The position numbers and the translations under genes were made by a program. From JBEKDJ01 sp050014415 (GTDB lineage Bacteria; Desulfobacterota; BSN033; UBA1163): a stretch of DNA of 6,622 nt. The stretch lies in NCBI GenBank assembly GCA_050014415.1, contig JBEKDJ010000440.1, positions 1-6,622 on the forward strand. The letters are read 5' to 3'. How positions within the stretch are numbered: the first letter of the stretch is position 1; each line of letters starts with the position of its first letter. Below the pieces are notes generated by a model that saw nothing but the letters and a program-made list of their open reading frames with translations, was not told the origin of the DNA and did not search any database. Of the stretch, positions 1 through 5,739 are shown piece after piece.

Positions 1-1190
1 AGATCCCCTGGTTCCCGTCTTTCCCGCCCTTTTTCAAAGAGGAGTTGATCCTCAAGAATCCATTCTCCCTGGCAGAGAACCATGGCCCTTTTCAAAACAT
101 TCTCCAGTTGCCGGACATTTCCCGGCCATGCATAAGAAGTGATCTTCTCCATAGCCGCGGGGGTGATCCCGGCAATATCTTTTTTCAGTTCTTTGTTGGA
201 CTTCTTGAGGAAATAGGATGCCAGCTCAGGGATGTCTTCTTTTCTTTCCCGCAAAGGGGGAATGTGGATGGAGACTACGTTGAGCCGGTAGTAGAGGTCT
301 TCCCGAAACTTTCCGCTCAAAATCGCCTCTTCCAAATCCTTATTCGTAGCGATGATGAATCGGATGTCGACTTTGATTGTTTCCCTTCCTCCCAATCTTT
401 CGAAAGTCCTTTCCTGAAGAACCCTCAGGAGCTTGGCTTGCGTGGATAGGGACATATCTCCGATTTCGTCCAGGAAGATTGTTCCTCCGTGACATTGCTC
501 CAGTTTTCCGATGCGACGGGAGGAAGCCCCTGTGAAGGCTCCCTTCTCGTGTCCAAAGAGCTCGCTTTCAAGAAGCGTATCAGGGATTGCCGCACAATTG
601 ACGGGGAGGAAGGGTTGATTCGAACGGACGCTGTGCTGATAGATTGCTCTCGCAAAGAGCTCCTTGCCTGTTCCACTCTCACCTCTGAGCAGGACAGTGA
701 CATCGCTCGGAGCAATCTGTCCCACGATTTTATAAATCTCCTGCATCTTGGGAGAGGACCCGATGATCCGTTCTTCTTCCTCTCTTTCTTCTCTTTCTAC
801 GGTGGCATAGATCACTTCCTGCTTCATCATTCGTCGCAATGAGAGAGCCTTTTCCACCAGCCCTTTCATCTGCGGAATGGGGAAAGGTTTCAGGATATAA
901 TCGAAAGCCCCATATTTCATTGCTTCGATGGCTGTCTCCGTGGTGCCGTAGGCGGTCATCATGATGACCAAGGACTTGGGGTCGATCGACTTGATCTCCT
1001 TCAACACATCGATCCCGTCTCGGCCGGGCATCTTGATATCCATGATGATGAGGTCAGGAGGGTTTCCTCTCACTCGGTCGAGTGCCTCCTCACCGTTTTG
1101 GGCAGTGATGACGGAAAAACTCTCCTCCAGCATCCGTTTGAGAGAGTAGCGGATCGATTTATCATCATCGACGATCAGAATGGTCTGCAT
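1..1190 (-). CDS. Sigma-54-dependent response regulator, NtrC/AtoC family (C-terminus outside window)
   Basis: This is a cytoplasmic transcription activator, expected to be phosphorylated by the adjacent kinase and to open sigma-54 RNA polymerase promoters by ATP hydrolysis. Reading from the ATG at 1190 gives 396 residues with no stop before the window edge. The receiver domain (about 1-115) has acidic residues D8-D10, phospho-acceptor D51 in MDIKMPG, T79 and K101 in LKPF. The AAA+ domain (about 142-370) has Walker A GESGTGKE (170-177), the sigma-54-contacting loop GAFTGA (217-222), Walker B GGTIFLDE (235-242), the FREDLYYRLNV arginine-finger region near 295-305 and the sensor II stretch GNVRQLENV near the end. 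Family members are usually 450-470 residues, so roughly 60-70 residues, including the Fis-type helix-turn-helix, are missing at the edge. The start overlaps the kinase gene by 26 nt and is preceded by GAGGAGG. All core catalytic motifs look intact; target genes are unknown. Confidence 0.95.
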   Translation of the reverse strand, partial: MQTILIVDDDKSIRYSLKRMLEESFSVITAQNGEEALDRVRGNPPDLIIMDIKMPGRDGIDVLKEIKSIDPKSLVIMMTAYGTTETAIEAMKYGAFDYILKPFPIPQMKGLVEKALSLRRMMKQEVIYATVEREEREEEERIIGSSPKMQEIYKIVGQIAPSDVTVLLRGESGTGKELFARAIYQHSVRSNQPFLPVNCAAIPDTLLESELFGHEKGAFTGASSRRIGKLEQCHGGTIFLDEIGDMSLSTQAKLLRVLQERTFERLGGRETIKVDIRFIIATNKDLEEAILSGKFREDLYYRLNVVSIHIPPLRERKEDIPELASYFLKKSNKELKKDIAGITPAAMEKITSYAWPGNVRQLENVLKRAMVLCQGEWILEDQLLFEKGRERREPGD

Positions 1191-2880
1191 CTTCCTCCTC
1201 AGAAGAAATGGGGATCGAGAGAGTGAACAGTGTTCCCTTTCCAGGGTTGCTTTCCACTTCGATCTTCCCGTGGTGCTGGTCAATGATTCGATGGGCGATG
1301 GAGAGGCCCAGACCAATCCCTCCCTCCTTTGTGGAGAAGAAAGGATTGAAGAGTTTGTCCATGTCCTGCAGAAGAATGCCGATCCCGGAATCCTGGATCA
1401 AAAGCTCTATCCAATGGCCATCCCTTGACGCTCTGCCCGCCAAGCTCAATCGGCCTCCTTTCGGCATTGCCTGGATGGCATTCATCAACAGGTTGAGGAT
1501 CACCTGCTTCATCTGTTCCTTGTCCACGGTTATGGAAGGCAAAGATCCAAACTCTTTTTGAACCGAGATCTTTCCTCTCTCTAGTTGAGGTCTTAGCAAT
1601 TGGAGGGTTTCTTCAAAGATGGGGATGAGATCCACTTTTTCGAAAAGCGGGGATGCCGGTTTGGCAAATCGTAGAAACTGGTCAACGATCTCATTGATTC
1701 GAAGGATCTCCTCTTCGATGACCTTGAGATCCTCCCAGCGTGAGTTTTCTGATGGGAGATTTTCTGTCAACGAATGGATGAGAATGTTAATGCTGGTTAA
1801 GGGATTTCGAATCTCGTGCGCGATGCCCGCTGCCAGTTGTCCCAAAGCAGCCAGTTTTTCAGATCGAATCAATTGGGCCTCTGTTTTTCTGAGATCGGCG
1901 GTCGTCTTTTGAATCTTTTCTTCCATTTGCTGGCTGAAAGCCTTCAGCTCTTGGTACATGACGGCATTATGAATGGCCAAGCCTGCCTGCTGTGCAAATG
2001 TCATCACCGATTCGAGGATCTCACCCGTGATGATCCTCCCAGGCTCAACGTGGTCCGCCGCAATTGCACCCAAGGCCTTTTCCTTAGCAAGAAGAGGAAT
2101 AACCACAAGGGATTGGAGATTGAGCTTCTCTTTCAAGAGGGAGTTCACCCTCGGGTCTCGGCTTGCATCCGGGATGACGAAGGGCTGCTTCTCCAAAATC
2201 GACCTGGCCACAACACTATCCTCCGGATCCAGAGGAAGGGTAATCCCTTTGACCTTCTCCCTATCGACTCCCACCGCCATTTTACACTCAAGAACATGCC
2301 TCTTTTCGTTGATGAGATAGAGGCGGGCACGGTCGAAGCCGATGTTCTTAGTCACCCCCTCTAAGACAAGCTTGAGGATTTCGTCGATATCCAGCGTCTC
2401 CATCAGACCCGAATTCTCAATGCAGATCGCAGCCTGGTTGGCAACGGTGGTGAGCATCTCCTCTTCGCTCTTCGAAAATGGATGGGGATAGGAGGTATAA
2501 CAGTTGATCACGCCGATCACCCTGTCCTTGATACACATGGGTACACTGAGCATCGAGACCAAGCCCTCCTTTTTCGCCAACTTCTTTTCTTTGTAGAGAG
2601 GTTCTTTGAGAACATTGAGGATGGCCATGGGTTTGTTATGGAGGGCCACATGGCCCACCACCCCTTCTCCCATAGCCAGGCTTCTCTCCTTCAAATACTC
2701 TTCGCTGATGCTCTGGGTGGCCTTCAGTTTCAACTTTCGATCCCTCTCGTCGAGAATCCAAAGGGAACAGATCTTTGAATTCATCACGTTGGCGGTAGCG
2801 ATGGCCTTGCTGATCTCCAGCAAGGCATTGATTTCTTTAGCATCGAGATTCTTTTTCTCTTTTGGCAAATTTATCCTCAT
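1165..2880 (-). CDS. Soluble sensor histidine kinase with two GAF domains
   Basis: A 571-residue sensor kinase that should autophosphorylate and pass the phosphate to the response regulator encoded directly after it. No hydrophobic membrane segment or signal peptide is visible, so it should act in the cytoplasm. Order of parts: GAF 1 (about 17-156), GAF 2 (about 160-307), a coiled-coil linker (about 308-342), HisKA with H355 in AAGIAHEIRNPLTS, then HATPase_c with N-box around N467 (ILNLLMNAIQAM), G1 box DSGIGI (497-502), F box NPFFSTKEGG (512-521) and G2 box GIGLGLS (521-527). The core is therefore complete. GAF 1 looks shortened near its N-terminus (see findings). The ATG at 2880 is the first after an in-frame TAG and has no clear Shine-Dalgarno; the next methionine is residue 33, inside the GAF region. 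GAF domains may bind small ligands or cofactors; the ligand here is unknown. Confidence 0.94.
   Translation of the reverse strand: MRINLPKEKKNLDAKEINALLEISKAIATANVMNSKICSLWILDERDRKLKLKATQSISEEYLKERSLAMGEGVVGHVALHNKPMAILNVLKEPLYKEKKLAKKEGLVSMLSVPMCIKDRVIGVINCYTSYPHPFSKSEEEMLTTVANQAAICIENSGLMETLDIDEILKLVLEGVTKNIGFDRARLYLINEKRHVLECKMAVGVDREKVKGITLPLDPEDSVVARSILEKQPFVIPDASRDPRVNSLLKEKLNLQSLVVIPLLAKEKALGAIAADHVEPGRIITGEILESVMTFAQQAGLAIHNAVMYQELKAFSQQMEEKIQKTTADLRKTEAQLIRSEKLAALGQLAAGIAHEIRNPLTSINILIHSLTENLPSENSRWEDLKVIEEEILRINEIVDQFLRFAKPASPLFEKVDLIPIFEETLQLLRPQLERGKISVQKEFGSLPSITVDKEQMKQVILNLLMNAIQAMPKGGRLSLAGRASRDGHWIELLIQDSGIGILLQDMDKLFNPFFSTKEGGIGLGLSIAHRIIDQHHGKIEVESNPGKGTLFTLSIPISSEEEDADHSDRR
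1194..1200 (-). promoter_or_regulatory. Ribosome binding site of the response regulator, inside the kinase gene
   Basis: GAGGAGG lies 3 nt before the ATG at 1190 and within the last codons of the histidine kinase. It fixes the regulator start and, with the 26-nt gene overlap, points to translational coupling of the pair. The spacing is shorter than the usual 5-9 nt. Confidence 0.7.
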
Positions 2881-2891
2881 TGATTTATGCT

Positions 2892-2920
2892 ATCATAAAC
2901 GAAAACCCTTCATTTGGAAA
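2892..2920 (-). promoter_or_regulatory. Candidate sigma-70-type promoter of the kinase/regulator operon
   Basis: On the minus strand TTTCCA (2920-2915) is followed after 17 nt by TATGAT (2897-2892). These match the -35 and -10 consensus at 4/6 and 5/6 positions with ideal spacing. A start about 7 nt after the -10 would leave only a few nucleotides before the kinase ATG at 2880, which fits the lack of a Shine-Dalgarno there (near-leaderless message). This is inferred from consensus only. Confidence 0.35.
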
Positions 2921-2967
2921 GTAAATTAGCACCTATGCCAATAAATGCATTAGACAAATTGATAATA

Positions 2968-2995
2968 ACCAAACACCAAGCACCAATGACCAAAT
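2968..2995. repeat. Four tandem heptamers ACCAANN
   Basis: Four consecutive 7-bp units share ACCAA and differ in the last two bases: AC, GC, TG, AT. They lie in the non-coding stretch between the glutamate-synthase-like gene terminator and the kinase promoter. Short heptamer arrays of this sort occur as interspersed intergenic repeats in some bacteria. Whether this one recurs in the genome cannot be judged from one window. Confidence 0.6.
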
Positions 2996-3144
2996 AGACT
3001 CCAGTTCTCAATGGCCAGACCACAGCCGTGTTGTCTAACATTGGTTTTCATTCGATGATTGGAATCCGTTGATTGTCATCTCGATTACTACTGTTGCACT
3101 ATTCCCCCCGCCCCTTCTACCCAGCGATGCAAAGGAGAGATTTC
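2996..3144. other. Non-coding spacer with no recognised function
   Basis: This part of the 323-bp gap between the kinase and the glutamate-synthase-like gene contains no convincing gene on either strand. It holds scattered ATTGG/GATTG-like words (around 3040-3080) that may be decayed relatives of the heptamer array, and a short C-rich run near 3103-3113. I see no RNA gene, operator or mobile element. Confidence 0.5.
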
Positions 3145-3186
3145 CAAAAATAAAAAGGGGATACCGAGTCTCCCCGATATCCCCTT
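3145..3186 (-). terminator. Strong intrinsic terminator of the glutamate-synthase-like gene
   Basis: Minus-strand positions 3186-3155 form a 14-bp stem: AAGGGGATATCGGG pairs with CTCGGTATCCCCTT (two G-U pairs) around a GAGA tetraloop of GNRA type. It is followed by T-rich sequence, TTTTTATTTTT, ending near 3146. It begins 18 nt after the stop codon at 3204, exactly where a gene-end terminator is expected. No T-run follows the hairpin on the plus strand, so it acts for minus-strand transcripts. Confidence 0.92.
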
Positions 3187-3203
3187 CTTGAAGGATTAAG
3201 CAA

Positions 3204-4772
3204 CTAACCCAGGATCTTATCCACTTCTTCTCTATCTGCATCCATTACATAGGGGATGCCGGATATTTCCGAGGCCTTGCGGGTCAGCGCAAAAAGGTCA
3301 TTCCGAGAAATGTATTTCAACGCGAATTTTCTGGCTCCGGCCATCAACTGCTGAAGGCCTGCATTCAACCGATCGAAATAGGTGATCATCCCAATGGTCC
3401 CAGTTGGAATACGCTCGAAATCCTTCCCATATTTTTCCTTCAATTTTGCGGCCAAGACAAAGACATTCTCAACATTCGTTCCGTACTTAGCAATATCGGC
3501 TGGGACTTTCCCCTTCTTGATCATCTCTCCGATCGTATTCCCCACCATAGCTGCTGTCATCGATGCTCTTCCAAGGCAAATGGCCTTAATGTATGGAGCG
3601 GCTAAGGCAATTGCTTTGAAGATGTGGTCTTCCAGGGAAAGACCTCCAGCCACAGCACAGCTTGGAATGAATGCACCTTTTTCGTCCAGCCTCTTCAGAT
3701 ATTGGTAAAGGAGGCTTTCAAGATAAACCGTGGGGACTCCCCATTCATTCATCATTCGCCATGGGCTCATTCCCGTTCCACCTCCAGCGCCATCCACTGT
3801 GAGAAGGTCGATTTTCGCATCAGAGGCATATTTGACTGCCCGAGCCAGATCAACGGGTCGATAAGCCCCGGTTTTGAGAGAAACGTACTTCGCCCCCATC
3901 TTCTTCAACCGTTCTACCTCTTTCTTGAAACCTTCTTCATCCACCATGCCGAGTCTGGAATGGCGCTCAAACTCTTTGAAATCTCCGTGTTTGAATCCTT
4001 CCTGGATGACTGGGTCTTGTGGGTCTGGGAGAACGATGTAGCCTCGGCTCTTTAGTTGTAACGCCCTTTCCAAGCTCGGAAGTTTGACCTCGCCACCGAT
4101 ATCTTTCGCCCCCTGCCCCCATTTTGGTTCAATGATCTGAACACCCAATTTCTCTACGACATATTCCGGGACACCCAGACGACCATCTTCCACATTATAT
4201 TGGACGACAATCCCACCATTCCCATCGTACCACTGCTGAAATGTCTTCACCCGGCGCTCCATTTCCGGGGATCTTACCACGTGGCCATTCTTGAGCTCGG
4301 AATTGGGATCCATGCCGCAGACATTTTCACCGACAACGACCAGAGTCCCGGAAATGGCTGCTGCAATCGCCATTGATTCCCAATGAATGCGGGCGATGTC
4401 AGTCGAGCCCAAAGCGCCTGTGAAATAGGGGACCTTTAGGCGGATTTTTTCCTTCGCTCCGACCTCGGTCGAGACATCGACCGCTGGGAAGGTAGCTTGA
4501 TCCGAATCGGCTGGGACACCGATCGCGCCCACACAAGTACCCTGGATATTGAAATGGGAAAAATCGATGGGGTAATCCTTTTCAGACCCTGAGGTCACCT
4601 TGGAAAAAGGTTGGGGATAGAGAATCTCCCTTCCTCTCAAGGCCGAGCGGCCTATTTCACAAGGACCGGGACAGCCGTCCAGACAGGTGACGCAGATCCC
4701 TGAAATCGGAGCAGGCTCTACCCGATTTCGAGTAAATGTAGCTGGACTACGATTAGGTTTTGCAAAGGTCAT
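3204..4772 (-). CDS. FMN-binding glutamate synthase family protein with N-terminal four-cysteine motif
   Basis: A 522-residue protein matching the FMN-binding synthase domain of glutamate synthase, the beta/alpha-barrel that in GOGAT converts 2-oxoglutarate and ammonia to glutamate. Visible barrel motifs: EPKWGQGAKDIGG (215-227, compare ISQGAKPGEGG in GltB), SLKTGAYR (298-305), DGAGGGTGMSP (327-337) and VAGGLS (374-379), typical FMN and substrate loops. Near the N-terminus, cysteines 27, 30, 34 and 38 form CX2CX3CX3C, a plausible iron-sulfur site. There is no N-terminal glutaminase domain, and the usual CHxNxCP 3Fe-4S motif after the FMN site is absent. No small-subunit (GltD) gene is adjacent. 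The ATG at 4772 is chosen because AGGAGGAG precedes it; the frame extends upstream to a GTG at 4874, but that stretch runs through the terminator-like hairpins. It has its own terminator and probably its own promoter. The family is certain; the reaction is not. Confidence 0.93.
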   Translation of the reverse strand: MTFAKPNRSPATFTRNRVEPAPISGICVTCLDGCPGPCEIGRSALRGREILYPQPFSKVTSGSEKDYPIDFSHFNIQGTCVGAIGVPADSDQATFPAVDVSTEVGAKEKIRLKVPYFTGALGSTDIARIHWESMAIAAAISGTLVVVGENVCGMDPNSELKNGHVVRSPEMERRVKTFQQWYDGNGGIVVQYNVEDGRLGVPEYVVEKLGVQIIEPKWGQGAKDIGGEVKLPSLERALQLKSRGYIVLPDPQDPVIQEGFKHGDFKEFERHSRLGMVDEEGFKKEVERLKKMGAKYVSLKTGAYRPVDLARAVKYASDAKIDLLTVDGAGGGTGMSPWRMMNEWGVPTVYLESLLYQYLKRLDEKGAFIPSCAVAGGLSLEDHIFKAIALAAPYIKAICLGRASMTAAMVGNTIGEMIKKGKVPADIAKYGTNVENVFVLAAKLKEKYGKDFERIPTGTIGMITYFDRLNAGLQQLMAGARKFALKYISRNDLFALTRKASEISGIPYVMDADREEVDKILG

Positions 4773-4776
4773 TTTT

Positions 4777-4784
4777 CTCCTCCT
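4777..4784 (-). promoter_or_regulatory. Ribosome binding site deciding the glutamate-synthase-like start
   Basis: AGGAGGAG, a near-perfect Shine-Dalgarno, lies 4 nt before the ATG at 4772. Upstream in-frame starts (GTG at 4874, ATG at 4838) have no such site, so the shorter 522-residue protein is preferred. Confidence 0.85.
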
Positions 4785-4801
4785 TTTTGAAGATTTTTGA
4801 C

Positions 4802-4833
4802 AAAAAAAGGCGCCAAGTTTTCTCGACGCCTTT
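4802..4833 (-). terminator. Intrinsic terminator-like hairpin A in the leader (possible attenuator)
   Basis: On the minus strand AAAGGCGTCGAG (4833-4822) pairs with CTTGGCGCCTTT (4817-4806) across an AAAA loop: 12 bp, two of them G-U. The 3' arm runs into seven T (4808-4802). Structurally this is a good intrinsic terminator, but it ends only 30 nt before the ATG of the glutamate-synthase-like gene, leaving no room for another promoter. It therefore either closes the upstream operon or, more interestingly, controls read-through into the gene. Confidence 0.75.
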
Positions 4834-4860
4834 GTCATCCATACATCTTTGTGCTCAATC

Positions 4861-4888
4861 AAAAAAAGCGCCACTGCTCTGACGCCTT
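4861..4888 (-). terminator. Intrinsic terminator-like hairpin B in the leader (second copy)
   Basis: On the minus strand AAGGCGTCA (4888-4880) pairs with TGGCGCTTT (4873-4865) around the six-base loop GAGCAG. The 9-bp stem includes two G-U pairs, and the 3' arm continues into seven T (4867-4861). It is weaker than hairpin A but has the same design and is the upstream member of the tandem pair. Confidence 0.6.
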
Positions 4889-4893
4889 CGTCT

Positions 4894-4913
4894 TCAATAC
4901 ACCTTTGTATTGA
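4894..4913 (-). promoter_or_regulatory. Perfect 8-bp stem-loop at the 5' end of the leader
   Basis: TCAATACA (4913-4906) and TGTATTGA (4901-4894) are exact inverted repeats separated by AAGG. The stem sits just upstream of hairpin B. The matching part of copy A keeps only three of these pairs, so this element is not conserved as a stem between the copies. It could be a leader stem or a protein-binding palindrome near the start of transcription; its role is unknown. Confidence 0.5.
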
Positions 4914-4919
4914 CGAGCT

Positions 4920-4948
4920 TTTTTAATATAAAAATCTATTTTTGTCAA
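4920..4948 (-). promoter_or_regulatory. Candidate promoter of the glutamate-synthase-like gene
   Basis: A perfect TTGACA (-35, 4948-4943) is followed by AT-rich DNA. With a 17-nt spacer the -10 would be TAAAAA (4925-4920), a 4/6 match. A better-looking TATATT (4930-4925) is only 12 nt away and too close. A start near 4912 would produce a leader of about 140 nt carrying both tandem hairpins. Confidence 0.4.
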
Positions 4949-5068
4949 GAAAATTTCAGGAGAGGTCTGAAAGAGTCTAGAGCTCTCTGATTACATAGAT
5001 TATGGAACGATAACAAAGATCCATCTCTTATTTGACGCAATTTCTAATCTTCCCTCATTTATGACTCA

Positions 5069-5725
5069 TCACTCTTTACTTCCTCGTGCCTCTCGGATCA
5101 CTTTGAGAAAAGCTCGGGTGTTTTCTGTAATGATATGAAACTTCTTCTCCTTGATGGCCTTCTTATCCACCAGTTCACCCCCGACCCCGAGGGCAGTGGC
5201 GCCGGCCTTGATGAAGGCACCTGCATTCTGGAGGTTTACTCCTCCGGTGGGTACAAGAAGAATCTGTGGTAACGGTCCTCTTACCGCTTTGATATATTCC
5301 GGCCCTCCAAGTTGAGCAGCGGGAAAGACCTTCACCATATCCGCCCCTGCATTCCAAGCGGCTAAAATCTCTGTGGGTGTCATGGTACCCGGAATGACCA
5401 AAGCGCTGTAACGATGAGCGAGATAAATGAGATCCAGGTTAAGGGTGGGACTGACAATGAACTGAGCTCCAGCAAGCAGTGCCGCTCTTCCGGTTTCAGG
5501 GTCCAAAACCGTTCCTGCACCCATGATGATCTCATCCCTGTATCTCTGCGTCAGTTCTTTGATCACATCGATCGCTCCTTGAACGCTCATCGTAATTTCG
5601 ATGAAGCTCACTCCGCCTTCCTTGATGGCATCGGCTACCTCCATAGCTTCTTGGGCAGTGGTAACACGTATCACCGGGATTAATCCCTCAGACATCATCC
5701 GGCCAAAAATCTCTCTCTTTTCCAT
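5069..5725 (-). CDS. KDPG / 4-hydroxy-2-oxoglutarate class I aldolase
   Basis: A 218-residue aldolase, close to the usual 200-220 of the family, that should cleave 2-keto-3-deoxy-6-phosphogluconate to pyruvate and glyceraldehyde-3-phosphate through a Schiff base. Visible features: IPVIR with R20, catalytic glutamate E43 in FIEIT, GAGTVLD (69-75), SPTLN (92-96), PGTMTPTE (112-119), Schiff-base lysine K132 in MVKVFPA, and PTGGVNL (159-165). The position of the E. coli Eda phosphate-loop serine (S184) is Glu184 here (VGGELV), and R49 of Eda is Ser47, as in the EIT-type branch of the family. Its start is fixed by AGGAGGA 7 nt upstream, overlapping the kinase stop codon. Coupling to a KDG kinase supports KDPG as substrate; KHG or unphosphorylated KDG remain possible. 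KDPG/KHG aldolase family is certain; exact substrate is inferred. Confidence 0.93.
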   Translation of the reverse strand: MEKREIFGRMMSEGLIPVIRVTTAQEAMEVADAIKEGGVSFIEITMSVQGAIDVIKELTQRYRDEIIMGAGTVLDPETGRAALLAGAQFIVSPTLNLDLIYLAHRYSALVIPGTMTPTEILAAWNAGADMVKVFPAAQLGGPEYIKAVRGPLPQILLVPTGGVNLQNAGAFIKAGATALGVGGELVDKKAIKEKKFHIITENTRAFLKVIREARGSKE

Positions 5726-5732
5726 GTGGTGT

Positions 5733-5739
5733 TCCTCCT
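5733..5739 (-). promoter_or_regulatory. Aldolase ribosome binding site overlapping the kinase stop codon
   Basis: AGGAGGA lies 7 nt before the aldolase ATG at 5725, and its first two bases belong to the kinase TAG stop (5740-5738). The arrangement indicates one operon with translational coupling of kinase and aldolase. Confidence 0.85.

Larger units (their letters stand above)
4801..4914 (-). repeat. Two imperfect tandem copies of a ~55-59 bp hairpin unit
   Basis: Copy A (about 4801-4859) and copy B (about 4860-4914) align along their length with a few small gaps. On the minus strand both contain ACAAAG, then AAGGCGTC, then GGCGC followed by seven T. Both lie between the candidate promoter near 4920-4948 and the start of the glutamate-synthase-like gene, so they would be transcribed as its 5' leader. 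I do not recognise a known riboswitch class. Confidence 0.75.

Noticed and set aside
45..842. Plus-strand open frames at 45-449 and 489-842, and a minus-strand frame at 425-715, opposite or within the response regulator
   Set aside because: The minus-strand frame running through 1190-1 shows continuous receiver and AAA+ motifs; the others are unrelated frames over the same DNA with no recognisable domain or ribosome binding site.
1816..2364. Plus-strand open frame of 182 codons antisense to the histidine kinase
   Set aside because: It is antisense to the conserved GAF 2 and linker coding sequence, has no Shine-Dalgarno and no family resemblance.
2920..2945. Possible sigma-54 promoter (TGGCA with a following GC) upstream of the kinase
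   Set aside because: The distance between the GG and GC elements is 3 nt too short for a sigma-54 site.
3035..3241. Small minus-strand frame of 68 codons spanning the glutamate-synthase-like stop and terminator
   Set aside because: It overlaps the end of the real gene in another frame and reads through the strong terminator hairpin.
4773..4874. N-terminal extension of the glutamate-synthase-like protein from GTG 4874
   Set aside because: The extra 34 residues translate the terminator hairpins, have no ribosome binding site and precede a perfect Shine-Dalgarno with ATG at 4772.
4880..4914. Guanidine-II (mini-ykkC) riboswitch suggested by ACGA near 4891
   Set aside because: The ACGA is not presented in a hairpin loop and the second copy lacks it.
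4957..4989. Possible terminator of the sugar-acid operon: CAGAGAG against CTCTCCTG on the minus strand
   Set aside because: The stem has seven pairs with a bulge, a large loop and no real T-run after it (AAATTTTCTT); too weak to call.
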